In this document: piece after piece, positions 1 through 9,042 of the stretch | How the letters are laid out: each line of letters begins with the position of its first letter | How positions within the stretch are numbered: position 1 is the first letter of the stretch | Source of the DNA: Streptomyces morookaense | GTDB taxonomy: Bacteria; Actinomycetota; Actinomycetes; Streptomycetales; Streptomycetaceae | NCBI RefSeq assembly: GCF_013030945.1 | Contig: NZ_JABBXF010000103.1 | Location: 1 to 39,145 of the forward strand | Direction: 5' to 3' | Length of the DNA stretch: 39,145 bases | The notes under the pieces: model-generated | What the model saw: only the letters and a program-made list of their open reading frames with translations | Databases searched by the model: none | Told to the model about the DNA's origin: nothing | Position numbers and translations under genes: made by a program

Positions 1-1
1 C

Positions 2-2248
2 CCCGCGCCCCGCCGCCTGGTCGCCCCCCGCCGGGAGGCGACCCCCGGCGGCACCCGGCCCGCCGCCCCCCTGGACGACGCCGAGCGCGCACGCCTGCTG
101 CGCGGCGCGCACCACGACCCGCACGCCCTGCTGGGCGCCCACCATGTGCCCGGCGGCATCCTCTTCCGCGCCCTGCGCCCCTTCGCGCGCTCGGTGGCGG
201 TCACCGCCAAAGGGCTCCGGGCGGAGCTGTTCGACGACGGGGACGGGCTGTTCTCCGGCGTCCTGCCGCTCAGCGAGATCCCCGACTACCGGCTCCTGGT
301 CGTGTACGACACGGCCGACGACACCGAACTCCACGACCCGTACCGCTTCCTGCCCTCCCTCGGCGATCTCGACCTGCACCTGATCGGCGAGGGCCGGCAC
401 GAGGAGCTGTGGCGGGCGCTCGGCGCGCACCCGATGGTGCACGAGGGCGTGAGCGGCACCCGCTTCACGGTGTGGGCGCCCAATGCGCAAGGGGTGTGTG
501 TGGCGGGCGACTTCAACTTCTGGGACGGCACCGCGCACCCCATGCGCTCGCTCGGCGCGACCGGCGTGTGGGAACTGTTCCTGCCGGGCGTCGGCGAGGG
601 CGCGCTGTACAAGTTCCAGATCACCCGCCCCGACGGCTCGTACACGCTGCGCGCCGACCCCATGGCCCGGCGCACGGAGGCACCGCCCGCCACCGCGTCC
701 GTCGTGCACGTCTCGCACCACCGCTGGCAGGACGACGCCTGGATGGAGCGCCGCGGCGAACGGCCCGTCCACGAGGCCCCGTTCTCCGTCTACGAGGTGC
801 ACCTGCCGTCCTGGCGCCCCGGCCTCGGCTACCGGCAGCTGGCCGAACAGCTCCCCGCGTACGTCCAGGACCTCGGGTTCACGCACGTGGAGCTGCTGCC
901 CGTCGCGGAGCACCCCTTCGGCGGCTCGTGGGGCTACCAGGTCACCGGCTTCTACGCCCCGACCGCCCGCCTGGGCACGCCGGACGACTTCAAGTACCTG
1001 GTGGACGCCCTGCACCGGGCCGGCATCGGGGTGCTCGTCGACTGGGTGCCCGCGCACTTCCCCAAGGACGAGTGGGCGCTGGCCGCCTTCGACGGCCGCC
1101 CGCTGTACGAGCCGCAGGACCCGGTGCGGGCGGCCCATCCCGACTGGGGGACGCTGGAGTTCGACTACGGGCGCAAGGAGGTCCGCAACTTCCTGGTGGC
1201 GAACGCGGTCTACTGGTGCGAGGAGTTCCACGTCGACGGCCTGCGCGTGGACGCCGTCGCCTCGATGCTGTACCTCGACTACTCCCGCGGCCCGGGCCAG
1301 TGGACGCCGAACGTCCACGGCGGGCGGGAGAACCTCGACGCGGTCGCGTTCCTCCAGGAGATGAACGCGACGGTCTACCGCCGCTGCCCCGGCGTCGTCA
1401 CCGTCGCCGAGGAGTCCACCGCCTGGGACGGCGTCACCCGCGCCACCCACCACACGGGCCCCGGCGGCTTCGGCGGCCTGGGCTTCGGCCTGAAGTGGAA
1501 CATGGGCTGGATGCACGACTCCCTGCAGTACATGTCCAAGGAGCCGGTGCACCGGAAGTACCACCACGGCGAGATGACCTTCGCGATGGTGTACGCGTAC
1601 AGCGAGAACTACGTACTGCCCATCTCGCACGACGAGGTGGTGCACGGCAAACGGTCGCTGGTGTCGAAGATGCCGGGCGACTGGTGGCAGCAGCGCGCCG
1701 ACCACCGCGCGTTCCTGGGCTTCATGTGGGCACACCCCGGCAAGCAACTCCTCTTCATGGGCCAGGAGTTCGCCCAGGGCGCGGAGTGGTCGGAGAGCCA
1801 CGGCCCGGACTGGTGGCTGCTGGACCCCTCGTACGCGGCCGAAGCCGACCACCGCGGCGTACGGGACCTGGTGCGCGACCTCAACGAGCGCTACACCGCC
1901 ACGCCCGCGCTGTGGCAACGGGACACCGTGCCGGACGGCTTCGAGTGGATCGACGGCGACGCGGCCGAGGACAACGTCCTCGCCTTCCTCCGCTACGACG
2001 CGGAGCGCTCGCCGCTGCTGGCGGTCTGCAACTTCTCCCCCGTCGTCCGGCAGGGCTACCGGCTGGGCGTGCCGCCCGGGCATGCGACGTGGGAGGAGAT
2101 CCTCAACACGGACGAGACACGGTACGGCGGGAGCGGGGTCGTCAACCCCGACCCGGTGAAGACGGAGTCCGTGCAGAGCCATGGGCGGCCGGTGAGCGTG
2201 ACGGTGACGCTGCCACCACTGGGGACGGTGTGGTTCAGGCCGGGGTGA
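2..2248 (+). CDS. glgB: 1,4-alpha-glucan branching enzyme GlgB (5' end outside window)
   Basis: GlgB introduces alpha-1,6 branches into glycogen-type glucan in the cytoplasm. The frame is open from base 2 and reads HDPHALLGAH just before the GTG at 146, a conserved GlgB N-terminal motif, so the true start lies to the left and 146 is internal. Visible parts are an N-terminal beta-sandwich, a CBM48 module (FTVWAPNAQGVCVAGDFNFW) and a GH13 barrel. Catalytic signatures are HVDGLRVDAVASML (nucleophile Asp encoded at 1250-1252), TVAEEST (acid/base Glu around 1409-1414) and ISHDEVVHGKRSL (transition-state His-Asp). The C-terminal all-beta domain ends in FRPG. In streptomycetes glgB usually follows the treS/pep2 GlgE-pathway genes, which would be upstream and are not visible. 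Identity is secure; only the start is missing. Confidence 0.96.
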   Translation, partial: PAPRRLVAPRREATPGGTRPAAPLDDAERARLLRGAHHDPHALLGAHHVPGGILFRALRPFARSVAVTAKGLRAELFDDGDGLFSGVLPLSEIPDYRLLVVYDTADDTELHDPYRFLPSLGDLDLHLIGEGRHEELWRALGAHPMVHEGVSGTRFTVWAPNAQGVCVAGDFNFWDGTAHPMRSLGATGVWELFLPGVGEGALYKFQITRPDGSYTLRADPMARRTEAPPATASVVHVSHHRWQDDAWMERRGERPVHEAPFSVYEVHLPSWRPGLGYRQLAEQLPAYVQDLGFTHVELLPVAEHPFGGSWGYQVTGFYAPTARLGTPDDFKYLVDALHRAGIGVLVDWVPAHFPKDEWALAAFDGRPLYEPQDPVRAAHPDWGTLEFDYGRKEVRNFLVANAVYWCEEFHVDGLRVDAVASMLYLDYSRGPGQWTPNVHGGRENLDAVAFLQEMNATVYRRCPGVVTVAEESTAWDGVTRATHHTGPGGFGGLGFGLKWNMGWMHDSLQYMSKEPVHRKYHHGEMTFAMVYAYSENYVLPISHDEVVHGKRSLVSKMPGDWWQQRADHRAFLGFMWAHPGKQLLFMGQEFAQGAEWSESHGPDWWLLDPSYAAEADHRGVRDLVRDLNERYTATPALWQRDTVPDGFEWIDGDAAEDNVLAFLRYDAERSPLLAVCNFSPVVRQGYRLGVPPGHATWEEILNTDETRYGGSGVVNPDPVKTESVQSHGRPVSVTVTLPPLGTVWFRPG

Positions 2249-2444
2249 GCCCTGGCCGGCCCCCGCCCCCACGCGAGCCCTTGCCCCCGGGGCCTTTCAC
2301 CCGTTCGGGCGTACGCTCGCACCGGGCCGTCGACTGCGAACCGCCCAGCCGGACCCTCCCGCCCCATCCCTCCCGAATCGCGCCCCGTCGGTCGCCGGAC
2401 CACACTTGCCGTCCCTGGCCGCTCGACCCGAAGGGAGCAGAGCG

Positions 2445-2690
2445 ATGCGATTCAATCGATCACTTGCCGTCACCGCGGCCGCCGTGTGCGGCGCGCTCGC
2501 GCTCGGCGCAGGACCGGCCGTTGCCGCCACGGCGGCACCGGCAGCACCCGCCACCGTGGCGAACGACCCCTGGCCGCCCGGCACCGGTGACGACGACGAC
2601 CAGTCGGGTCTCGGCGACGATGCCCTGGACCAGTTCCTGGCCCAGTACCTCGATGTCGACGGCGCCATCGCGAGCGCCCTGACAGGCTGA
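2445..2690 (+). CDS. small secreted protein, unknown function (81 aa)
   Basis: The ATG at 2445 follows the strong ribosome site GAAGGGAG and opens with a clear Sec signal peptide: MRFNRS, then a hydrophobic Ala-rich core, then AVA-A at about residue 28. An upstream in-frame ATG at 2406 would put charged residues before the signal and has no ribosome site, so it was not used. The mature part is about 54 residues, acidic (GDDDD) and free of cysteine, with a possible amphipathic tail (DALDQFLAQYLDVDGAIASAL). No family is recognised. It is probably monocistronic, since a hairpin follows directly. Confidence 0.72.
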   Translation: MRFNRSLAVTAAAVCGALALGAGPAVAATAAPAAPATVANDPWPPGTGDDDDQSGLGDDALDQFLAQYLDVDGAIASALTG

Positions 2691-2698
2691 ACGGCCGT

Positions 2699-2724
2699 TG
2701 CCGGGCCGGAACTTCGGCCCGGCA
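2699..2724. terminator. hairpin terminator between convergent genes
   Basis: A perfect 10-bp stem (TGCCGGGCCG / CGGCCCGGCA) with a 6-nt loop starts 9 nt after the stop of the small secreted protein gene. It has no U-tract, as is common in streptomycetes. It probably ends the plus-strand transcript. Confidence 0.65.
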
Positions 2725-2791
2725 GCAACCGTCAGCGCGCTGCGCCCGCGCCCCCGACGCTGCCGATCGTCAAGCGCCGGGGGTCCATGGA

Positions 2792-2832
2792 CGGAAATCC
2801 TCATTCCGCCCGCGTGCCGGCGAGGATTTCCG
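2792..2832 (-). terminator. inverted repeat straddling the dctA stop codon
   Basis: CGGAAATCCTC at 2792-2802 is perfectly complementary to GAGGATTTCCG at 2822-2832 (11 bp, 19-nt spacer). The dctA stop codon (2801-2803) overlaps one arm, so the stem can form only after the ribosome has left. A terminator or 3'-stabilising hairpin is the simplest reading. Confidence 0.5.
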
Positions 2833-4189
2833 CCGGCGGAGTACGGGGCTCCGGTGCGGTCGGCACCGTCTGCTCCGTCAGCACCCCCTCGTCGAACGGC
2901 AGCCTCCCCGCCAGCACTTCGCGGCACCGGTCCCCGTCGATCTCCTTCATCCAGGTGCCGATCAGCACCGTCGCCACCGCGTTCCCCGCAAAATTCGTCA
3001 TCGCCCGGGCCTCGCTCATGAAACGGTCGATGCCGACGATCAGGCCGACGCCGTCCACCAGGTCGGGGCGGTGCGACTGAAGGCCGCCCGCCAGCGTCGC
3101 CAGGCCCGCGCCCGTCACGCCCGCCGCGCCCTTCGAGGCGATCATCATGAAGAGGAGCAGCGACGCCTGCTGGGCCAGTGACAGCGGCTTGCCCATCGCC
3201 TCCGCCACGAACAGCGACGACATCGTCAGATAGATGGCCGTGCCGTCCAGGTTGAAGGAGTAGCCCGTCGGGACGGTGATGCCGACGACCGGGCGGCTCA
3301 CGCCCAGGTGTTCCATCTTGGCGATCAGGCGCGGGAGTGCCGACTCCGAGGAGGACGTGGAGAGGATCAGGAGGAATTCCCTGCCCAGGTACTTCAGGAG
3401 CGCGAGCACGTTCACCCCTGCCACCACGCGCAGCAGTGCTCCCAGCACCACCACCACGAACAGCACGCATGTCACATAGAAGCCGATCATGATGACGGCC
3501 AGGGACTTCAGCGCATCCACGCCCGTCGCCCCGACCACCGCCGCGATCGCCCCGAACGCGCCCACGGGAGCAGCCCACATGATCATCGCCAGCACCCGGA
3601 ACACCAGCTTCTGCAGATGGCCGATGCCCCGGAGCACCGGCTCGCCGCTCGCGCCCATCGCCTGCAGGGCGAAGCCCGTCAGCAGCGCCACCAGCAGCGT
3701 CTGGAGCACCTCGCCGCCGGTGAAGGCGGACACCAGCGTGGTGGGGATGATGCCCAGCACGAAGTCCGCCGTCGACTCGCTCGCCCCCTTGGCCTGCGCC
3801 GCCCCCGCGTGCCGCAGGCTCTCGGTCAGGTGCAGGCCGCTGCCCGGCTCCAGGAAGTTGCCGACCAGGAGGCCGATCGCCAGCGCGATCGTGGACATCA
3901 CCACGAAGTAGCCCAGCGCCAGGCCGCCCACCGCTCCGACCTTCGCCGCCTTCCGTACCGAGCCGATGCCCAGCACGATCGTGCAGAAGATGACGGGCGA
4001 GATCATCATCTTGATCAGGTTCACGAAGCCCGTGCCCAGCGGCTTGAGCTGGACGGCCACGCCGGGTGCGGCGAAGCCGAGGACGATGCCCGCGAGCACC
4101 GCCGCGATCACCGCGAGGTAGAGGTAGTGGGTACGGTCCCGGCGGCGTCCGGGGGTGTCCGGCGCCGGTGTCCGCGCTGCCATGGCCAT
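2801..4189 (-). CDS. dctA: C4-dicarboxylate transporter DctA (DAACS family)
   Basis: Predicted inner-membrane symporter (462 aa) taking up succinate, fumarate or malate with cations. Family marks are present: the Ser-rich re-entrant loop (STSSSESALPRLIAKME), the TM7 motif (GYSFNLDGTAIYL), the second hairpin (MIASKGAAGVTGAG) and TM8 (GIDRFMSEARAMTNFAGNA), whose Asp, Arg and Asn contact substrate in this fold. The ATG at 4189 has GAGGAG seven bases upstream. The reading frame stays open far upstream only because of GC bias. The gene is divergent from a CitA/DcuS-type kinase and response regulator, the usual genetic arrangement for dicarboxylate-induced uptake. Glutamate transport is a less likely alternative within the same superfamily. 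Confidence 0.93.
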   Translation of the reverse strand: MAMAARTPAPDTPGRRRDRTHYLYLAVIAAVLAGIVLGFAAPGVAVQLKPLGTGFVNLIKMMISPVIFCTIVLGIGSVRKAAKVGAVGGLALGYFVVMSTIALAIGLLVGNFLEPGSGLHLTESLRHAGAAQAKGASESTADFVLGIIPTTLVSAFTGGEVLQTLLVALLTGFALQAMGASGEPVLRGIGHLQKLVFRVLAMIMWAAPVGAFGAIAAVVGATGVDALKSLAVIMIGFYVTCVLFVVVVLGALLRVVAGVNVLALLKYLGREFLLILSTSSSESALPRLIAKMEHLGVSRPVVGITVPTGYSFNLDGTAIYLTMSSLFVAEAMGKPLSLAQQASLLLFMMIASKGAAGVTGAGLATLAGGLQSHRPDLVDGVGLIVGIDRFMSEARAMTNFAGNAVATVLIGTWMKEIDGDRCREVLAGRLPFDEGVLTEQTVPTAPEPRTPPAEILAGTRAE

Positions 4190-4261
4190 GGGGGGTCTCC
4201 TCGCCGTCGAGGTCGTGCTCGGTACGTGCCCCGCTCCCGCACGAGAGGGGCACCGCGAACT

Positions 4262-4299
4262 ATGCATCCCCATGTGACCGTGGTCACGCTTCCGTGCAT
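4262..4299. promoter_or_regulatory. symmetrical dyad in the dctA / kinase intergenic region
   Basis: The core GTGACC-GT-GGTCAC (4274-4287) is a perfect 14-bp interrupted palindrome. It is flanked by ATGCA (4262-4266) and TGCAT (4295-4299), which are symmetric about the same centre. It lies between divergent genes and is a candidate operator, most plausibly for the neighbouring response regulator; that assignment is inference. Confidence 0.5.
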
Positions 4300-4336
4300 T
4301 ACGTTCATGAAGGCACCAGCGGGCAGAATTCCGGCC

Positions 4337-6016
4337 ATGCGCAAACCCCGCATACGGCGCCCCCGCAGTCTGGCGGGTCAGCTGTTCGCCATGCAGATCG
4401 TGCTGGTCGTCCTGGTGGTGGCCGGATGCGCCGCGTTCGCCTACGTCTCCGACCACAACGAGGCCCAGGAGGCCGCCCGCCGCGAGGCCACGGCCGCGGC
4501 CACGGCCGTCGCGGCCTCGCCCGCCGTACGCTCGGCCGTACGGTCGCCGGATCCGGCGGCCGTCCTCCAGCCGTATGCGGAGCAGGTCCGGCACGAGACG
4601 GACGTCGACTTCGTCACGATCATGAGCCCCGGCGGCATCCGCTGGACGCACCCCGACCCCACCCGCATCGGCGAACGCTTCCTCGGCCACACCGGGCCGG
4701 CGCTGCAGGGGCGGACGTTCTCCGAGACGTACACGGGGACCCTCGGCCCGTCCGTGCGCGCCGTCACGCCCGTGCGGGACCCCGACGGCACGGTCACCGC
4801 GCTCGTCGCCGCGGGCATCACCGTCGACGCGATCAGCGCGCAGGTGCGCCACCAGGTCATGGCCCTGACGGCGGTCGCCCTGCTCGTGCTGCTCCTCGGC
4901 GGTCTCGGGACGTACCTGCTCAACGGGCGGCTGCGGCGGCACACGCACGGCATGAACGCCACCGAGCTCAGCCACATGCACGACTACCACCAGGCCGCGC
5001 TGCACGCGGTGCGCGAGGGCCTGCTCATGCTCGACGGGCAGCAGCGCATCGCGCTCGTCAACGACGGCGGGCGCGAACTGCTGGGCCTGCAGGGCGACTG
5101 CATCCACCGCCACGTCGGCGAGCTCGGGCTGCCCGCGTCCCTCACCGAGGCACTGCTCGCCCCCGGCCCGCGCGTCGACGAGGTGCACCTGACCGCGGAC
5201 CGCACGGTCGTCCTCAACACCTCGCCGGTGTCGAGCGGCGAGCGGCGCGGCACCGTCGTCACCCTGCGGGATCACACGGAACTCCAGGCGCTGTCCGGAG
5301 AGTTGGACTCCGTGCGCGGTTTCGCCGAGGCACTGCGCTCGCAGGCGCACGAGGCCGCGAACCGGCTGCACGCCGTGGTCTCGCTCATCGAACTCGGCCG
5401 CGCCGACGAGGCGGTGGAGTTCGCCACCGCCGAACTGGAGCTCGCCCAGGCCCTGACCGACCGCGTCGTCGAGGCCGTGGCCGAGCCCGTGCTCGCCGCG
5501 CTGCTGCTCGGCAAGGCCGCCCAGGCCAACGAGCACGGCGTGGAGCTGGTGATGACGCCGGACACCCGGATCGACGACGGGCTGCTCCCGGCCGGGCTGC
5601 CCGCCCGCGATCTCGTGACCGTCCTCGGCAACCTGATCGACAACGCTGTCGACGCCGCCCGCGACGTCCGCGGGACCGGCCAGGTCACCGTCACCGTGCG
5701 GGCCGACGCACAGGCGGGCGAACTGCTGCTGCGCGTCGGCGACTCGGGGCCGGGCGTGGCCCCCGAGGCCGTGGACGAGGTCTTCCGGCGCGGCTGGTCC
5801 ACCAAGGCGCCGGCGGGGGCGGACCGCGGCGGCGCCCACGGCCGCGGGCTCGGGCTCGCCCTCGTCCAGCAGGCCGCCCGCCGCAACGGCGGCACGGTCG
5901 GGCTCGGCCGGTCCCCGTCCGGCGGCGCCGAGTTCACCGTCCGGCTGCCGCTGCGCCCGGCCGACCGCACCCGGAACGACACCGCCGCAGACGACCCCAC
6001 AGGAGCACGCGCATGA
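4337..6016 (+). CDS. CitA/DcuS-type sensor histidine kinase
   Basis: Membrane kinase of 559 aa with the layout of the citrate/C4-dicarboxylate sensors. TM1 spans about residues 14-36, an extracytoplasmic PAS-like (sCache) domain about 40-172, TM2 about 174-196 and a cytoplasmic PAS domain about 215-320 (EGLLMLDGQQRIALVNDGG). The phospho-acceptor helix is RSQAHEAANRLHAVVSLIELG with His338. The ATPase domain has the N-box NLIDNAVDAA (Asn432, Asn436), GDSGPGV and GRGLGLALV. The ATG at 4337 places MRKPRIRRPR directly before TM1; an ATG at 4307 is also in frame, and neither has a good ribosome site. It overlaps the response regulator by ATGA and is divergent from dctA, so it probably senses external dicarboxylates. 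Confidence 0.9.
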   Translation: MRKPRIRRPRSLAGQLFAMQIVLVVLVVAGCAAFAYVSDHNEAQEAARREATAAATAVAASPAVRSAVRSPDPAAVLQPYAEQVRHETDVDFVTIMSPGGIRWTHPDPTRIGERFLGHTGPALQGRTFSETYTGTLGPSVRAVTPVRDPDGTVTALVAAGITVDAISAQVRHQVMALTAVALLVLLLGGLGTYLLNGRLRRHTHGMNATELSHMHDYHQAALHAVREGLLMLDGQQRIALVNDGGRELLGLQGDCIHRHVGELGLPASLTEALLAPGPRVDEVHLTADRTVVLNTSPVSSGERRGTVVTLRDHTELQALSGELDSVRGFAEALRSQAHEAANRLHAVVSLIELGRADEAVEFATAELELAQALTDRVVEAVAEPVLAALLLGKAAQANEHGVELVMTPDTRIDDGLLPAGLPARDLVTVLGNLIDNAVDAARDVRGTGQVTVTVRADAQAGELLLRVGDSGPGVAPEAVDEVFRRGWSTKAPAGADRGGAHGRGLGLALVQQAARRNGGTVGLGRSPSGGAEFTVRLPLRPADRTRNDTAADDPTGARA

Positions 6017-6738
6017 GCACAGCCCAGCCGACCCCGAGCGCCGCGCCCGTCCCGCCCGGCCCCGCCATCAAGGTCCTCGTCGTCGAGGACGACCCCGTCG
6101 CCGCGGACGCGCACGCGCTCTACGTGAGCCGGGTGCCCGGCTTCTGCGTGGCCGGCGTGGTGCACTCGCGGAACGACGCCTCGCAGTTCCTCAAACGCAC
6201 GGCCGTCGACCTGCTGCTCCTCGACCTCTACCTGCCGGACGGGCACGGCCTCCAGCTGGTCCGCTCGCTGCGCAGCGCGGGGCACGGGGCGGACGTCATA
6301 GCCGTGACGTCCGCCCGCGATCTGGCCGTGGTCCGGGAGGGCGTCTCGCTGGGGGTCGTGCAGTACGTGCTCAAGCCGTTCACCTTCGCCACGCTGCGGG
6401 AACGGCTCGGCCGGTACGCGGAGTTCCGTGCGGCCGTGGGCGAGGCGAGCGGGCAGGAGGAGGTGGACCGCGCGCTGGCGGTGCTGCGCGCCCCGCAGCC
6501 CACCGCGCTCCCCAAGGGCCTCTCCACGGACACGCTGAACACGGTCACCGAGGCGCTGCGGAACGCCGCCGCCGAGGGCATCTCCGCGGGGGCGGTCGCC
6601 GAGGCGGTGGGCACCTCGCGGATCACGGCGCGCCGCTATCTGGAGTACCTGGTGGAATCCGGGCGCGCGGCCCGCACACCGCAATACGGGCAGGTCGGAC
6701 GCCCGGAGCTGCTGTACCGGTGGCTGAGCCGGGGCTGA
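6013..6738 (+). CDS. CitB/DcuR-type response regulator
   Basis: Cytoplasmic DNA-binding response regulator (241 aa). The receiver domain is at about residues 17-135: KVLVVEDDP acidic pocket, phospho-acceptor Asp71 in LLLLDLYLPDGHG, VTSARD, and KPF with the conserved Lys. The C-terminal part has a winged-helix/HTH (about 175-228: GISAGAVAEAVGTSRITARRYLEYL, then GRPELLYRW), the arrangement of DcuR/CitB regulators. Translation starts in a 4-nt ATGA overlap with the kinase stop, so the pair is translationally coupled. Its likely target is dctA, divergent upstream. Confidence 0.91.
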   Translation: MSTAQPTPSAAPVPPGPAIKVLVVEDDPVAADAHALYVSRVPGFCVAGVVHSRNDASQFLKRTAVDLLLLDLYLPDGHGLQLVRSLRSAGHGADVIAVTSARDLAVVREGVSLGVVQYVLKPFTFATLRERLGRYAEFRAAVGEASGQEEVDRALAVLRAPQPTALPKGLSTDTLNTVTEALRNAAAEGISAGAVAEAVGTSRITARRYLEYLVESGRAARTPQYGQVGRPELLYRWLSRG

Positions 6739-6838
6739 CCGGTGCGTGCGCGGGGGCGCGGAAGGGAACGTACGTCCTCAGACCGGACTCGGAGTCGAAT
6801 GCCGGTCGGACGTCAGCCGGACGTCAGGAGGTCCTGCC

Positions 6839-8176
6839 GTGCGCCCCACCGCCCCCGTACTCATCGCCGTCACCATCGTCCTCGGCACGCTGCCCGCCTG
6901 CGGGGGTGATGCCAACGGCAGCCCGGACACGGTGAAGATCGCCTATCAGCGCACCACGGACAGCAAGGTGCGGACGATGGACGACTTTCTGGCCAGGGTG
7001 AAGAAGCAGTTCGAGCGGGACCACCCGGGCAAGCACCTCGAACCGGTGCCGGTCCAGGCGGCCCAGGAGGACTACTACGCCAAGATCCAGCAGATGATGC
7101 GGTCCGCGAAGACCGCGCCGGACCTGGTCCACGAGGACACCTTCCTCATCAACTCCGACATCAAGGCCGGCTATCTGAGACCGCTGGACGACAAGCTGGC
7201 CGGCTGGAAGGACTGGAGCCGCTTCGTCCCGACGGCGAAGGCGGCCGCCCGGGCCGAGGACGGGAAGACGTACGGCGTCCCGGACGGGACGGACACCCGG
7301 GGCCTGTGGTTCAACAAGGAGATCTTCGCCCGGGCCGGGCTGCCCGCGGACTGGCAGCCGCGCACCTGGCAGGACGTCCTCGACGCGGCCCGCACGGTCA
7401 AGCGCAAGGTTCCCGGCGTCATCCCGCTCAACGTCTACACGGGCAAGGCCGCCGGCGAGTACGCCACCATGCAAGGCTTCGAGATGCTGCTGTACGGGAC
7501 GGGCGCGGATCCGCTCTACAAGCCGGCGGAGCGGAAGTGGGTCACCGGCGGCAAGGGCTTCCGTGACGCGCTGGAGTTCGTGCGCACGGTCTACGCGGAG
7601 AAGCTCGGGCCCGACCCGTCGGATGCGCTCGACCCCAATATCGACTCCCGGGTGGCCTCCGACTTCCTGCCCTCGGGGAAGCTCGCGATCGACCTGGACG
7701 GCTCATGGCTCGGCAAGAACTGGCAGCCGGGCAGCGGCCATCCGTGGCCGCAGTGGCCGAAGGTGATGGGACAGGCGGCCTTCCCCACGCAGAACGGGCA
7801 GGCCCCGGGCAGGGTCAGCCTCTCCGGGGGCTGGACCTGGGCGATCAGCGCCAAGTCCCGCAAGGCGGACCTGGCGTGGCAGGCGATCGAGGAACTGCAG
7901 AGCATGGCCAACGCGACCGAGTGGACGGTGCGGGACGGCCAGATCGCAGTGCGCACGGACGTCGCCGCGGACCCGAAGTACCTCGCATCGCTGCCGGGCA
8001 TCGGCTTCTTCACGGGGCTCGTCCCCGCCACGCACTACCGTCCGGCCCTGCCCGTCTATCCGCAGGTCTCCAGCGCGATCCGGGACGCGATGGAGTCCGT
8101 CACGACGGGGGACGCCACGGCGGCGGTGGCGGCGCAGCGCTATGACGGCGCGCTGAAGTCGATCGCCGGGCGGTGA
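6839..8176 (+). CDS. ABC transporter sugar-binding lipoprotein (family 1 solute-binding)
   Basis: Predicted extracytoplasmic binding lipoprotein (445 aa). The GTG at 6839 sits behind an AGGAGG site and begins a signal peptide ending in the lipobox LPAC. The rest resembles family-1 carbohydrate-binding proteins, with Asp/Glu-rich helices, NSDIKAGYLRPLDDKL, GLWFNKEIFARAGLPADWQPRTWQDVL and SLSGGWTWAISAKSRK. The gene overlaps permease 1 in GTGA, so the two are coupled. Two direct copies of GGACGTCAG (6808-6816, 6819-6827) lie just ahead of the ribosome site. No ATPase gene is nearby; streptomycete sugar importers commonly share the MsiK ATPase, which is inferred here. The substrate cannot be read from the sequence. 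Confidence 0.9.
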   Translation: MRPTAPVLIAVTIVLGTLPACGGDANGSPDTVKIAYQRTTDSKVRTMDDFLARVKKQFERDHPGKHLEPVPVQAAQEDYYAKIQQMMRSAKTAPDLVHEDTFLINSDIKAGYLRPLDDKLAGWKDWSRFVPTAKAAARAEDGKTYGVPDGTDTRGLWFNKEIFARAGLPADWQPRTWQDVLDAARTVKRKVPGVIPLNVYTGKAAGEYATMQGFEMLLYGTGADPLYKPAERKWVTGGKGFRDALEFVRTVYAEKLGPDPSDALDPNIDSRVASDFLPSGKLAIDLDGSWLGKNWQPGSGHPWPQWPKVMGQAAFPTQNGQAPGRVSLSGGWTWAISAKSRKADLAWQAIEELQSMANATEWTVRDGQIAVRTDVAADPKYLASLPGIGFFTGLVPATHYRPALPVYPQVSSAIRDAMESVTTGDATAAVAAQRYDGALKSIAGR

Positions 8177-9042
8177 GGGCGGTGCCCGGATCGCGTACCG
8201 CGCGCTGGCTGCCCCTCGCGCCGGCGACCACACTGCTGCTGCTCTTCCTCGCCGGGCCCATCGCCTACTGCGTGTACCTCGCCTTCACGGACATGCAGCT
8301 CACCGGTCAGGCGTCGGCCTCCTTCGTCGGCTTCGCCAACTTCCGCCGGGCGTTCGGGGATCCGGACTTCCGCAATGCGGTGGGGATGACGCTGGTCTTC
8401 ACCGTGGTCTCGTCGCTCGTGGGCCAGAACAGCCTGGGCTTCGCGCTGGCGGCGCTGATGCGGCGCGCCTCGAAGGCGGTGCGGACGGCCGTGGGCACGG
8501 TGGTGGTCGCGGCGTGGGTGCTGCCGGAGATCGTGGCGGCCTTCCTGCTGTACACGTTCTTCAACCGGCGCGGCACGCTCGACGCCATTCTGGACTGGCT
8601 CCATCTGCCCACGCAGAACTGGCTGTTCACGCTGCCGATCCTGGCGGTGTCGTTCGCGAACGTGTGGCGCGGCACGGCCTTCTCCATGCTGGTGTACGCG
8701 GCGGCGCTGGACGGCATCCCGCAGGACGTGACGGAGGCGGCGGAGGTCGACGGCGCGCGGGGCCTGCGCCGCTTCTGGCACGTCACGCTGCCGATGATCC
8801 GGCGGTCGGTCGGGACGAACCTGATGCTCAACACCCTGCAGACGCTGTCGGTGTTCGGCCTGATCTGGGCGATGACACGCGGGGGCCCGGGCAACCGGAG
8901 CGAGACGCTGCCGGTGTTCATGTACGACCAGGCCTTCCTGAAGGCACTGATCGGGTACGGGACGGCGGTGGCGCTGCTGTTGCTGCTGGTGGGGGCGGGG
9001 TTCTCGCTGGTGTACCTGCGCCTGATGCGAGAGGAGATGTGA
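8173..9042 (+). CDS. ABC sugar transporter permease 1 (MalF-like)
   Basis: Integral membrane permease (289 aa) with about six transmembrane helices and the cytoplasmic EAA loop (VTEAAEVDGARGLRRFWHVTLPMI) that docks to the ATPase. The GTG start overlaps the TGA of the binding-protein gene. The C-terminus (LVYLRLMREEM) looks complete, so the gene is not truncated. A MalG-type partner normally follows at once; here a GC-rich repeat, a reverse-strand VOC gene and a CBS gene come first, and the second permease starts 1.7 kb further on. Confidence 0.91.
   Translation: MRAVPGSRTARWLPLAPATTLLLLFLAGPIAYCVYLAFTDMQLTGQASASFVGFANFRRAFGDPDFRNAVGMTLVFTVVSSLVGQNSLGFALAALMRRASKAVRTAVGTVVVAAWVLPEIVAAFLLYTFFNRRGTLDAILDWLHLPTQNWLFTLPILAVSFANVWRGTAFSMLVYAAALDGIPQDVTEAAEVDGARGLRRFWHVTLPMIRRSVGTNLMLNTLQTLSVFGLIWAMTRGGPGNRSETLPVFMYDQAFLKALIGYGTAVALLLLLVGAGFSLVYLRLMREEM

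Noticed and set aside
1..145. Separate upstream gene or glgB promoter
   Set aside because: The bases translate in frame as the conserved N-terminal part of GlgB, so this is coding.
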